Below, one piece after another: positions 1 to 6,580 of a stretch of DNA of 7,433 nucleotides. The DNA is taken from positions 1 to 7,433 of the forward strand of contig JBECKQ010000003.1 in the NCBI GenBank assembly GCA_040235375.1, read 5' to 3'. The translations under genes were made by a program, and so were the position numbers. The stretch is from JBECKQ01 sp040235375 (GTDB taxonomy: Bacteria; Planctomycetota; Phycisphaerae; UBA1845). The notes under the pieces were generated by a model. That model searched no databases. It saw only the letters and a list, made by a program, of their open reading frames with translations, and had not been told where the DNA came from. Numbering within the stretch: position 1 is the first letter of the stretch; each line of letters begins with the position of its first letter.

Positions 1-157
1 AGAGAATGTCCGCCTCTTCATCCACCGTCAGCAAACCGGACGTGCACACCGGCAGCGTGTCAGGAACGCCGGGCCCCTCGCCCGCCGTTGCCTGGCTCAC
101 GAACGTCAAGGCGAGAACGCTCGCGAGAATTACTGTCAGCAACCCACTCGTTTTCAT
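1..157 (-). CDS. Exported protein, N-terminal fragment (cut by left edge)
   Basis: An open minus-strand frame starts at ATG 157-155 and runs off the left edge after 52 codons. The first 25 residues form a clear Sec signal peptide: Met-Lys start, a hydrophobic core (LLTVILASVLALTFV) and an Ala-X-Ala cleavage site (ATA before GE). The visible mature part (GEGPGVPDTLPVCTSG...) has one Cys and is not a family I recognise. The start is backed by an AGGAG ribosome binding site 8 nt upstream. It lies 93 bp downstream of the preceding minus-strand gene and could be co-transcribed with it. That neighbour also has a 25-residue signal peptide, so the protein may be another secreted or surface protein, but its function cannot be stated from this fragment. 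Confidence 0.75.
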   Translation of the reverse strand, partial: MKTSGLLTVILASVLALTFVSQATAGEGPGVPDTLPVCTSGLLTVDEEADIL

Positions 158-165
158 GTCGTTTA

Positions 166-170
166 CTCCT
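166..170 (-). promoter_or_regulatory. Ribosome binding site of the left-edge exported protein
   Basis: AGGAG on the minus strand, 8 nt before the ATG at 157. It fixes the start of a gene whose visible part is too short to judge by length. Confidence 0.7.
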
Positions 171-250
171 GTCAAGATGCAAACACCCCATCTGCCAGAC
201 GAAACCGGTAGTTTCGCTGAAGCTCTTTCTTCCAAGTTCGAAAAGCGCGG

Positions 251-1168
251 CTAACGGCCGCAGCGCAGCAAGTCGAACCCGGAATAATCCTTCAAATCCG
301 CGTCCCCATCGCGGTCGACATCGCAGAGCTCGAATGCCGCGTCCGGACAACCAGGGGGCGGCGTGAGAACGCCCGGTCCGTTCAGACACTGATTGAAGCT
401 CAGATAGTCCGCCAGTGTTACGCCGCCATCTCCGTCGATATCGGGGCGCGTGATTGCCGGAAGACTGAGATTGAGCGCGCTGCCGTCCTCGAGGTAGATG
501 TCGTCGATGTAGAGCGGACCGGAGTTCTCGCTGCTTCCTCCGCCCGTCTTGATGAAGAAGTTCAGGAGATTGCGCGCCGTCTCGTCGCGGAACTCGAATA
601 CGGTCTGCCCGTCCGATGCGAGCAGGTCTTCCGGCGCCGCAGCGCTGAACGGCCGGCTGTGCAGATAAACGCGGGAGTCGTCGGTGACGTTGTCGATCAG
701 GATCCACACGTTGTACCAGACGTCGGTCTTCAGCGGCAGCAGATCCTCGTATGTTCCGCCGTCATTGATTCGCAGGTCCGGCGTGGCGTTGCTCATGCTC
801 AGCTCGACCTCGAAGTGACCGAACTGATCCGGCGACGCCACGTCGGACATGCCGAAGGAGTAGTTCTGGTGCTCGTGGAACATGAAGCGAAGAAACAGGA
901 CGCGCACGGCCCCGTCGGGTATCAGAAGATCGCGATAGAGGTAAGTCGAATCCGATGTCACGGCGAGCGCCTGATTGGACTCGCCGGCCGGATCGATCGC
1001 GACGATCGAGGTGACAGAGGCGGCGACCCACTCTCCCTGCTCATCCACAGGCCCGGGCAGGTAGTCTTCGAAATCGTCAATAAGAACGAACCCGGCCCGC
1101 GCCGCCGGCAGCCACACGAAGGACAGTACCGCTGCACCGGCAACGACAGGAGGCACTGTACGCTTCAT
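251..1168 (-). CDS. Secreted protein with C-terminal dockerin/EF-hand-like pair
   Basis: A 305-residue exported protein. Residues 1-25 are a signal peptide ending AARA before GFVLIDDFEDY. Residues about 28-235 look like a beta-rich, lectin/laminin-G-like fold: 'DDFEDY' opening, 'WYNVWILIDN' strand near 151-160, and 'LYIDDIYLEDG' closing strand near 219-229. This fold call is by style only. The C-terminus carries two Asp-rich 12-residue calcium loops of dockerin type (D243-D254 and D283-D294) with cysteines at 261, 274, 282 and 303, a layout common in planctomycete extracellular proteins. In clostridia dockerins bind cohesins; in Planctomycetota the partner is generally unknown. I chose ATG 1168 over an in-frame ATG at 1186 because GGAG sits 8 nt before it and the signal peptide then begins MKRT. 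It follows the histidine kinase after 243 bp, so it may have its own promoter. Likely role: secreted binding or structural protein; substrate unknown. Confidence 0.88.
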   Translation of the reverse strand: MKRTVPPVVAGAAVLSFVWLPAARAGFVLIDDFEDYLPGPVDEQGEWVAASVTSIVAIDPAGESNQALAVTSDSTYLYRDLLIPDGAVRVLFLRFMFHEHQNYSFGMSDVASPDQFGHFEVELSMSNATPDLRINDGGTYEDLLPLKTDVWYNVWILIDNVTDDSRVYLHSRPFSAAAPEDLLASDGQTVFEFRDETARNLLNFFIKTGGGSSENSGPLYIDDIYLEDGSALNLSLPAITRPDIDGDGGVTLADYLSFNQCLNGPGVLTPPPGCPDAAFELCDVDRDGDADLKDYSGFDLLRCGR

Positions 1169-1411
1169 GACTCTGGCTCCATCCATGTCCCGCCGGCACG
1201 CCTACTCCCATGTTTCGATCGAGTCTGCATGTAGCGTACAACACCGCCACGGAGCATGGCGGCTTCTTTAGACACAATTAAGCTCACAGCGTCTTGCGCC
1301 GCATGCGAGAAAGGCGTACAGGCGTGGCGACGATCGCACTCGGTGCGGCCGAGCACAGGCGGGAAACAATCGGCGCGGCGCAGAACAGAAGTTCGCAGCG
1401 GTGAGCGGTTT
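1169..1411. other. Intergenic region between kinase and dockerin-like gene
   Basis: This gap of 243 bp has no supportable gene. It contains a small hairpin, CCGCCA/TGGCGG (1244-1249 and 1257-1262, 7-nt loop), and a weaker CTCGG/CCGAG dyad (1339-1343 and 1349-1353). Neither is followed by a T-tract on the minus strand, so neither is a convincing intrinsic terminator. No good -35/-10 pair could be picked by eye. The length of the gap and the good ribosome binding site beyond it suggest separate expression of the downstream gene. Confidence 0.5.
1177..1180 (-). promoter_or_regulatory. Ribosome binding site deciding the 1168 start
   Basis: GGAG on the minus strand with an 8-nt spacer to ATG 1168. 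The alternative ATG at 1186 has no comparable site. Confidence 0.6.
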
Positions 1412-3259
1412 CTATTGCCGGGCGATTGCCGGCAGGTACACGCGAAACGACGTTCCCTGTCCGACGGTGCTGTCGATCTGGATGAAGCCGGCGGCGCTGG
1501 TTACCGCGGCGTAGACGATGGCCAGGCCCATGCCGCGGGGGCCGTGATCGCCACGTTTTTTCGTGGAGAACAGCGGTTGAAAGACGCGTTCCCGCTCGGC
1601 CGCAGGGATACCCTGGCCGGTGTCGGAGACGGTGAGCAGCACATGCGGCGAGGCGGCGAGCGGCGTCGCGGGGTTCGCGATCAGCGCCTTTTCCGTCGAA
1701 ATGTGCAGCGTGCCGCCGTCGGGCATCGCTTCGCGCGCGTTGTAGATGAGGTTCAGGGCAATCTGCGTCAGGCCGTCCCGGTCGATGCGGACGCGGCAGT
1801 CGCTGCCGCAGGAGAGCTGAATGTCCATCACGTGGTGGAAGGACTCATCGAGCGATTCGACGATCAGGCGGAGCGTTTCGTCGAGGGAGAGCTCTTCCGG
1901 CTGGCCCTGGTCCATTGCGGCAAAGCGCGTCAGGCGCTTCGAGAGATTCGCGGCCTGCTCGCAGGCATTGAGCGCGCTGCGGCTCCGTTCGCGCGTCCGC
2001 GGATCATCGGAGTCCGCGTGAATCAGGGAGAGCGAGGCCACCGCGCTGTGCAGCAGGTTCTTGAAGTCATGGGCGACGCCGCGGGCGAAGGTGACGGCGG
2101 CCTGCATCGCCTCGCCGCGGCGCGACATCTCCTGCAAGCGGAACCGCTCGGACACGTCGCGCACGACGATCGCCACGTACGGATCGCCGGTGTAGTTGAC
2201 CGGGTAGGCGACGACATCGACGATGCGGCCGCGGCCATCGGCAGATGGAATGGACAGGTCGCTGATGCGAACGGGGGCGGCCGCGGCAAGGACGCGGCCG
2301 ATCGTCGTCCGCCAGGACCACCGTGGGGATTCCCAGTGCGCCCAAACTTCGTTGGCGCAGCGACCGATGAACGATTCGGTCATCGCTCCCAAGAGGTTGC
2401 TGTCGCCGTTGTAGCACTCGATCACGTGCCCGGCGGGGTCGCAGACGACGACCGCGTCGCGCTGGTTCTCGAACAACGACTTGAACTTCAATTGCGAGGC
2501 CCGCAGCGACGCGGCCATGTCCTCGAGCGCGCCGCCGAGCGCGCCCAACTCATCCTCCGATTGCAGGCCGACGCGATGCTCCAGATCTCCCCGGCCGAAC
2601 GCTTCCGTCGCCTGGTACAGGGCCGTCACCGGCGCGACAAGCCGCCGGCGAACGATCAGCGTTCCGGCCAGTACAAGCGCGACGCCGCCGGCGCCGACGA
2701 GGAGAGAAATCCCCAGAAGCTGGGTGTTGCGTTCGAAGAGCCGCCGGCTCGTCAGTCCGCGCTGCTCATCGAGAACACTTCGAATGCGACGCAGCCCGGC
2801 GTCCAGGTCACCGAGCAGTCGCTCTTCGATGTTTTGCTTGAAAACTCGCCGGGCGTCCTCGAGTTGTCCTTCACGAACGAGGGCGAAACATGCCGCCACC
2901 TCACGCTTGAGCGCCTCGCACAGCCTGCTCAGCTCTTCGGTCAGCGGCGTGGTACCGCTCAACTCGCGATGTCCGAAACGGACCACGTCGCCGAGGCGCG
3001 TGAACAGGCCCTCCGCCTGCCGTTCGATGGCCTCGTCCATGGGGCGCCGCCCACTCACCAGCTCGTGCAGGTGAACGTCGAGCGACTTGAGATTGACGCG
3101 CGATTCCTCAGTGAAATGTATTTCGTCGACCAAGGCCTCGAGCCGCTCGGCCACGCGGGCGACGTAAAACTGCACGCCGTAAATGGTGGCCACCGCGGCG
3201 AGCGCGGCGAAGAGTGCGAATGCAGTGTGGAGGTATATCAGCCTGCGTCGAAGTGTCAT
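1412..3259 (-). CDS. Membrane sensor histidine kinase (HAMP-PAS-HisKA-HATPase)
   Basis: A 615-residue two-component sensor kinase. Order of parts: TM1 about 7-30; a helical extracytoplasmic sensor about 33-180, rich in charged heptads and resembling a four-helix-bundle ligand domain; TM2 about 181-204; HAMP about 205-257 (P210, then DLEHRV and SEDELG); PAS about 258-372; dimerisation helix with phospho-acceptor H397 in GVAHDFKNLL; then the ATP-binding domain with N-box N507 (NLIYNAREAM), G1 box D546-G550 (DTGQG), F-box near 560-568 (FQPLFSTKK) and G2 box G573-G579. All catalytic boxes are present, so it should be active. The H-box resembles the HDFNNLL type of NtrB-like/HPK4 kinases. There is no C-terminal receiver. 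It starts 21 bp after the pseudopilin stop and has no clear Shine-Dalgarno, so translational coupling is likely. The obvious candidate partner is the OmpR-type regulator at 5783-6493. The stimulus is unknown. Confidence 0.96.
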   Translation of the reverse strand: MTLRRRLIYLHTAFALFAALAAVATIYGVQFYVARVAERLEALVDEIHFTEESRVNLKSLDVHLHELVSGRRPMDEAIERQAEGLFTRLGDVVRFGHRELSGTTPLTEELSRLCEALKREVAACFALVREGQLEDARRVFKQNIEERLLGDLDAGLRRIRSVLDEQRGLTSRRLFERNTQLLGISLLVGAGGVALVLAGTLIVRRRLVAPVTALYQATEAFGRGDLEHRVGLQSEDELGALGGALEDMAASLRASQLKFKSLFENQRDAVVVCDPAGHVIECYNGDSNLLGAMTESFIGRCANEVWAHWESPRWSWRTTIGRVLAAAAPVRISDLSIPSADGRGRIVDVVAYPVNYTGDPYVAIVVRDVSERFRLQEMSRRGEAMQAAVTFARGVAHDFKNLLHSAVASLSLIHADSDDPRTRERSRSALNACEQAANLSKRLTRFAAMDQGQPEELSLDETLRLIVESLDESFHHVMDIQLSCGSDCRVRIDRDGLTQIALNLIYNAREAMPDGGTLHISTEKALIANPATPLAASPHVLLTVSDTGQGIPAAERERVFQPLFSTKKRGDHGPRGMGLAIVYAAVTSAAGFIQIDSTVGQGTSFRVYLPAIARQ

Positions 3260-3280
3260 GAGCGGGCGTCGGTCGAGTCG

Positions 3281-4087
3281 TCAGCGGCCCACACTGGCGA
3301 CGTAGTCCCAGTTCCAGACCTCTTTCTCCGGCCGGCGACTCGAGAGCACATGCCCGCCGACAAAGGCGACGTTGGTCATGCCGGCGTGTCGCCGTGACGG
3401 CATCCAGTAGCGGTCGTCCGCGTAGGGATCGTCCGGAGAGCCGTCGGGCGGGGCGATGTAGAAGGGAGCGAGGCCGGCGCGCTGCGCCGCTTCTCCATCG
3501 ACGTCCATGGCCAGCGGCACGTAGGCGTGGTTGAGGATGTCGGATCGAACGGTGGTCACGCTGACGGGGGCGAGCAGCGTGTTGCCGCCGACATTGATCG
3601 TGCCGCGGTACAGGCGCATGTTCATGGCCACGGATACGCCGGACAGCGGCGTCAAGGCCTCGTGCCCGCAGGGAAATCCCTCGCGCTTCACGAGACGGGC
3701 GACGCCGGCCGGACAGAGCATTGGCTGGTCGCTCGCCTCCAAGGTGGCGGTGTGGTCATCGTCGGGCGCGGCCCAGAACTCGTCGAGGCCGTACAAGCTG
3801 TCCTGGAAATCGTTGACGTAGAATCGACCCGGCCCGAGCGACTCGCTGTCGCCGCGGCCCTGGGAAGAGGTTCCGTCCGCGAACAACTGGAATTCGAGAG
3901 CCACGGTCCGCAGGTTCGACGCACAGTAGACCCGCTTCGCCTGACCTCGGACCGAACGTAGTGCGGGCAGAAGGATGGCAATGAGAATGGCGACCACCGC
4001 GACAACAACGAGCAACTCGACCAGCGTGAAGGCGGTCACGCTTGGTCGCCTACTCGTTCGTACGGTTGCTGGACGCCACCGGCGCAT
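3281..4087 (-). CDS. Pseudopilin-like protein with prepilin N-terminal methylation motif
   Basis: A 268-residue type II secretion/type IV pilin-like protein. A basic 19-residue leader (MRRWRPATVRTSRRPSVTA) precedes the prepilin peptidase site A|FTLVE: F20 would be the methylated residue and E24 the conserved Glu+5. A hydrophobic helix follows (about 21-41), then the KRVYCASNLR segment (51-60) usual in planctomycete pseudopilins. The C-terminal domain has C125, C140 and the terminal RRHAG...VAFVGGHV motif (232-247), where the family usually has 'DGH'. The residue at -1 is Ala rather than the usual Gly, a known variant. I chose ATG 4087 because GGAG lies 5 nt upstream; a longer TTG start at 4120 would add 11 residues and lacks this support. 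Members of this large family are inner-membrane or surface pseudopilins, and their individual roles are mostly unknown. No prepilin peptidase, secretion ATPase or secretin gene is in the window. Confidence 0.9.
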   Translation of the reverse strand: MRRWRPATVRTSRRPSVTAFTLVELLVVVAVVAILIAILLPALRSVRGQAKRVYCASNLRTVALEFQLFADGTSSQGRGDSESLGPGRFYVNDFQDSLYGLDEFWAAPDDDHTATLEASDQPMLCPAGVARLVKREGFPCGHEALTPLSGVSVAMNMRLYRGTINVGGNTLLAPVSVTTVRSDILNHAYVPLAMDVDGEAAQRAGLAPFYIAPPDGSPDDPYADDRYWMPSRRHAGMTNVAFVGGHVLSSRRPEKEVWNWDYVASVGR

Positions 4088-4092
4088 CGCTT

Positions 4093-4096
4093 CTCC
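4093..4096 (-). promoter_or_regulatory. Ribosome binding site deciding the pseudopilin start
   Basis: GGAG on the minus strand, 5 nt before ATG 4087. It favours this ATG over the upstream in-frame TTG at 4120. Confidence 0.6.
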
Positions 4097-4124
4097 GCCA
4101 GTCCGCGCATTCCTCTCCAAGGGT

Positions 4125-4154
4125 AGTGTAATCGCTCCGTGGCGTTGCTTACAA
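4125..4154 (-). promoter_or_regulatory. Possible sigma70-type promoter before the pseudopilin
   Basis: On the minus strand, TTGTAA (4154-4149) and TACACT (4130-4125) are separated by 18 bp, each matching the consensus at 4 of 6 positions. Transcription would begin near 4118, giving a leader of about 30 nt that includes the GGAG site. This would let the pseudopilin and kinase be expressed apart from the upstream genes. It was judged by eye and is weak. Confidence 0.3.
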
Positions 4155-4178
4155 GGGTCTCGCGAACCGCGTGCAAGG

Positions 4179-4198
4179 CCATCAGCCGCTGCTGGTGG
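4179..4198. repeat. Inverted repeat in gap between 511-residue protein and pseudopilin
   Basis: Arms CCATCAGC (4179-4186) and GCTGGTGG (4191-4198) flank a 4-nt loop. Read as plus-strand RNA this is an 8-bp stem with one G-U pair; in the minus-strand transcript one pair is an A-C mismatch. It starts 19 bp past the stop codon of the upstream gene. There is no T-tract after it on the minus strand, so it is at best an attenuating or mRNA-stabilising hairpin. Confidence 0.35.
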
Positions 4199-4216
4199 AA
4201 AGCCGGTGTGAGAGCG

Positions 4217-5752
4217 TCAAGGCACCCGCGGTCCGGACAGAACGGCCTGGAACCAGCGGTAATCTCGGACGGTCACGGCGCCGTCGCCGTTGAGATCGAC
4301 AAGGGGGCAGTTCGCCGGCCAGTCAGCGGCGACGTTTCCGAAACACTGCTGGATCATTCCAAAATCGGCAAGGTCGACGTCTCCGTCGTCATCCGCATCC
4401 GCCACCGCCGAGGCCAAGAGAACATCCAGAGGTTCGACGACTCCGTCGTGATTCACATCGTAAACGGCGAAGTCGGCGGCAAAGCCTGCGATGCAGAGTC
4501 GGCCGTCCAACGATCCGTCGTCTCCGTCATGAGCTGCGATGTAGGTTTCGATCTGCCAGCGGTCGGTGAAATCAACACCGCTGTGCCCGTCGACATCGCC
4601 CCGCAGGACGTTGGGGAAAACATCTGTCCAGACGAAGCCGTGGCCGGCGGACGAGTACGTGGTTCCTACGAGAGCAGTGAGGCGCCAGTTCTGCGCGTTG
4701 ATGAACGCGCCCGGGCCCCGATCCTTCCAGCCGATAATGAGTGTTTCCTCGGGTTGGCCGGTCGGGAACATATCCACGATAATCGCGCTGTCGCGCAGGT
4801 CGTGGAGAGCCTCGAGGATCGAAGCTTGATCGGACGGATCATGGTCGTAGGCCTGCGGCGGCTCGTTCCACATCGCGGCGGCTGCGCCGTTGTTCAGGGG
4901 GAATACGAGTGACATCGTCGTCCTATTCTCGACGGCGTCATGGCTGAAGCGCAGCGCGGCCGCAAGCTCGTACTCGCCTGGCATCGTGCCGCCGGTTGCG
5001 AGGCTGAATGGTTCGAAGCCGTGCGCTCTGTGCAGCCACCTGGCGACGATGTCCCAGGTTTCGCCGGAGTCGAACTCGAGATCGGTGTCGCCGACGACGA
5101 CTTCCACATCCTGATCGGTGAACTGGCCGCCGAGCAGGGCCAGATGGAATTCCTCGCCGGATCGTTCGACATAGGGCGGCGTCGTGAAGTCGCCGTCGAG
5201 GTCCGCGCTCTCCCCGGCCACGCGATCGGTGAATTCGGCTCCTTCGGGAATCCCGCCGAAGCGGGCGATGTTCGCCAGGTAGCGATAACCGGGCGCGTCC
5301 ACCTCGCCGCCTGTGGTTTCGTCGACGTCGACGTCGAGCTCAATGAACCCGTAGACGGGATTCGGTCCATAGGCGAAGGGATGGAAGTAATACGGATCGG
5401 TGCTGCCGGGCGGATTGATCAAGCCCTCGAACACCACGTCCAGCCGGGCGAAGCCGCCACTATTGACGTAGTTGCCCGCAAAAAGATCGATCGAGGGGGC
5501 CGGCGGCTCCCACCGGCCGATGGCGATACGGCAGATGTTCGGCAGGTTATGGTCATCGGCGTCGAACGGAGCGGAGGCGCCGGCGTCGGTCCGGCGGACC
5601 CCGACGTCGAAGTCGGGGTCCGCGTAGACCGTGACCGGTACGGGTCCTCCCTGGCCCGAAGCAGTCGGCGCATGGCTTAACGCCAGCAGTAGCGCCGGCA
5701 GCAGCCGCCGGCACTCAACACCCCCAAGACCCAGCCTGTACACGACTCCCAT
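4217..5752 (-). CDS. Exported protein with four dockerin/EF-hand-like calcium loops
   Basis: A 511-residue protein. Residues 1-33 look like a signal peptide: Arg residues at 15-16, hydrophobic LLPALLLALS, and cleavage around ASG before QGGPVPV. Residues about 40-380 form a large Asp/Glu-rich, probably beta-rich region that I do not recognise; it has acidic stretches (for example 137-145, ELDVDVDE) and only C74. The C-terminus has four Asp-rich 12-residue loops: D386-D397, D432-D443, D452-D463 and D486-D497. The third and fourth match planctomycete dockerin-like repeats (DGDVDLADFGMIQQCF; DLNGDGAVTVRDY). C420, C470 and C482 lie in this part. It begins 30 bp after the regulator's stop, so it is probably co-transcribed with it. 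An AGGGGAAG purine stretch lies 8-13 nt upstream, a loose ribosome site. Likely an extracellular calcium-stabilised surface or periplasmic protein; ligand or enzyme activity is unknown. Confidence 0.87.
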   Translation of the reverse strand: MGVVYRLGLGGVECRRLLPALLLALSHAPTASGQGGPVPVTVYADPDFDVGVRRTDAGASAPFDADDHNLPNICRIAIGRWEPPAPSIDLFAGNYVNSGGFARLDVVFEGLINPPGSTDPYYFHPFAYGPNPVYGFIELDVDVDETTGGEVDAPGYRYLANIARFGGIPEGAEFTDRVAGESADLDGDFTTPPYVERSGEEFHLALLGGQFTDQDVEVVVGDTDLEFDSGETWDIVARWLHRAHGFEPFSLATGGTMPGEYELAAALRFSHDAVENRTTMSLVFPLNNGAAAAMWNEPPQAYDHDPSDQASILEALHDLRDSAIIVDMFPTGQPEETLIIGWKDRGPGAFINAQNWRLTALVGTTYSSAGHGFVWTDVFPNVLRGDVDGHSGVDFTDRWQIETYIAAHDGDDGSLDGRLCIAGFAADFAVYDVNHDGVVEPLDVLLASAVADADDDGDVDLADFGMIQQCFGNVAADWPANCPLVDLNGDGAVTVRDYRWFQAVLSGPRVP

Positions 5753-5782
5753 CCGTTGGTTTCTTCCCCTTTGGCATCCGCG

Positions 5783-6493
5783 TCACAACGTCGGCTCCTG
5801 CCGCGAGAGGACGTAGCCGACGCCACGCACGGTATGGATGACGCGCGGAAAGCGTCCTCGTTCGAGCTTGTTGCGCACGTAGTTCGCATAAACGTGGAGC
5901 ACGTTGGCGTCCTGCTCCACGTCGTCACCCCAGACGTTTCGGAGAATCTGCTCCTTGTCGAGCACTTCCTCCGGCCGGCACATGAAGTACACGAGCAGGT
6001 CGAGCTCGCGTGAGGAAAGCGGCACGTCCTCGCCCCCGCGGCGGACCTGCCGTTTAAGCAGGTCGAGCTCGATGTCGCCATAGCGCAGGACGTGGTGCAC
6101 GGTTCGCCTGGTTCGGCGGACGACAGCCTCGAGCCGGGCAGCGAGCTCCTCCACGGCGAACGGCTTGCACACATAGTCGTCGGCCCCATGCCGAAGGCCG
6201 GCGATGCGGTCCTCGAGCCCATCGCGCGCAGTCACCATGATGATGGGGATCGTCGAACCCGCCGCCCGCAGCTTCCTCGCGAGCTCGAGGCCGTTGCCGT
6301 CGGGCAGATTCAGATCGAGCACGAGGGCATCGCAGTTCGGCGCCTGGGCCAGCAGGTGCGTTGCCTCCGCCAGGGTGCGCGCGACCTGCACGAGCACGCG
6401 ATACCTGGCCAGGCCCAGTTGAAGCTCGCTGGCCGTGCGCGCGTCATCCTCGACCGCAACAACTTTCAATGGCCGGGGTATCGTCTCGCTCAT
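5783..6493 (-). CDS. OmpR/PhoB-family response regulator transcription factor
   Basis: A 236-residue regulator of the family's usual length. Receiver domain about 9-125: acidic pocket E15-D16-D17, phospho-acceptor D60 (ALVLDLNLPDG), T88 (MVTAR) and K110 (CKPF), all conserved. A linker around 126-135 leads to the winged-helix DNA-binding domain about 136-232: LSSRELDLLVYF, VLDKEQILRNVWG, recognition helix NVLHVYANYVRNKLE near 197-211, and the wing TVRGVGYVL. I chose ATG 6493 because the receiver starts normally from there and AGGGG lies 4 nt upstream; longer in-frame starts at 6562 and 6577 would add 23-28 residues not expected in the family. It is the first gene of the minus-strand run, 30 bp before the 511-residue exported protein. 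The kinase at 1412-3259 is its probable partner by proximity. It likely binds the adjacent divergent region, but no tandem OmpR-type site was confirmed. Confidence 0.95.
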   Translation of the reverse strand: MSETIPRPLKVVAVEDDARTASELQLGLARYRVLVQVARTLAEATHLLAQAPNCDALVLDLNLPDGNGLELARKLRAAGSTIPIIMVTARDGLEDRIAGLRHGADDYVCKPFAVEELAARLEAVVRRTRRTVHHVLRYGDIELDLLKRQVRRGGEDVPLSSRELDLLVYFMCRPEEVLDKEQILRNVWGDDVEQDANVLHVYANYVRNKLERGRFPRVIHTVRGVGYVLSRQEPTL

Positions 6494-6497
6494 TGTT

Positions 6498-6502
6498 CCC
6501 CT
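6498..6502 (-). promoter_or_regulatory. Ribosome binding site supporting the 6493 start
   Basis: AGGGG on the minus strand with a short 4-nt spacer to ATG 6493. Together with family length it supports the shorter protein. The spacer is shorter than ideal. Confidence 0.45.
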
Positions 6503-6580
6503 GGGTTCTGTGGGATCGAACGCTACCGTCGGCGCACGCCGGCTTGAGATCGGGGTATCCATCCGCGAGCGCTCCATTGA

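Noticed and set aside
200..216. Hairpin CGAAAC/GTTTCG as a terminator after the dockerin-like gene
   Set aside because: The stem is 6 bp and AT-rich in part, and the sequence after it on the minus strand is TCTGGCAGATGG, with no T-run.
60..707. A 215-codon minus-strand frame
   Set aside because: It overlaps the dockerin-like gene in another frame, is Arg-rich and has no ribosome site or domain.
1244..1262. Hairpin CCGCCA/TGGCGG as an intrinsic terminator
   Set aside because: The stem is only 6 bp and no T-tract follows it in the minus-strand direction. In a GC-rich gap such a stem is easily due to chance.
1256..3397. A 713-codon open frame on the plus strand
   Set aside because: It is antisense to the histidine kinase, whose domains are unmistakable. 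The plus-strand translation is Arg/Gly/Ala-rich without domain motifs, as expected for a high-GC shadow frame.
4088..4120. Longer TTG start for the pseudopilin
   Set aside because: It adds 11 residues without a well-placed ribosome site, whereas ATG 4087 has GGAG 5 nt upstream and gives a normal basic prepilin leader.
4940..5680. A 246-codon plus-strand frame, with a 257-codon one at 4139-4912
   Set aside because: Both are antisense to the 511-residue exported protein, which has a signal peptide and four calcium loops. The plus-strand products show no recognisable family.
6494..6577. Longer starts (6562, 6577) for the response regulator
   Set aside because: They add a 23-28 residue tail before the receiver that the family normally lacks. 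ATG 6493 has AGGGG upstream.
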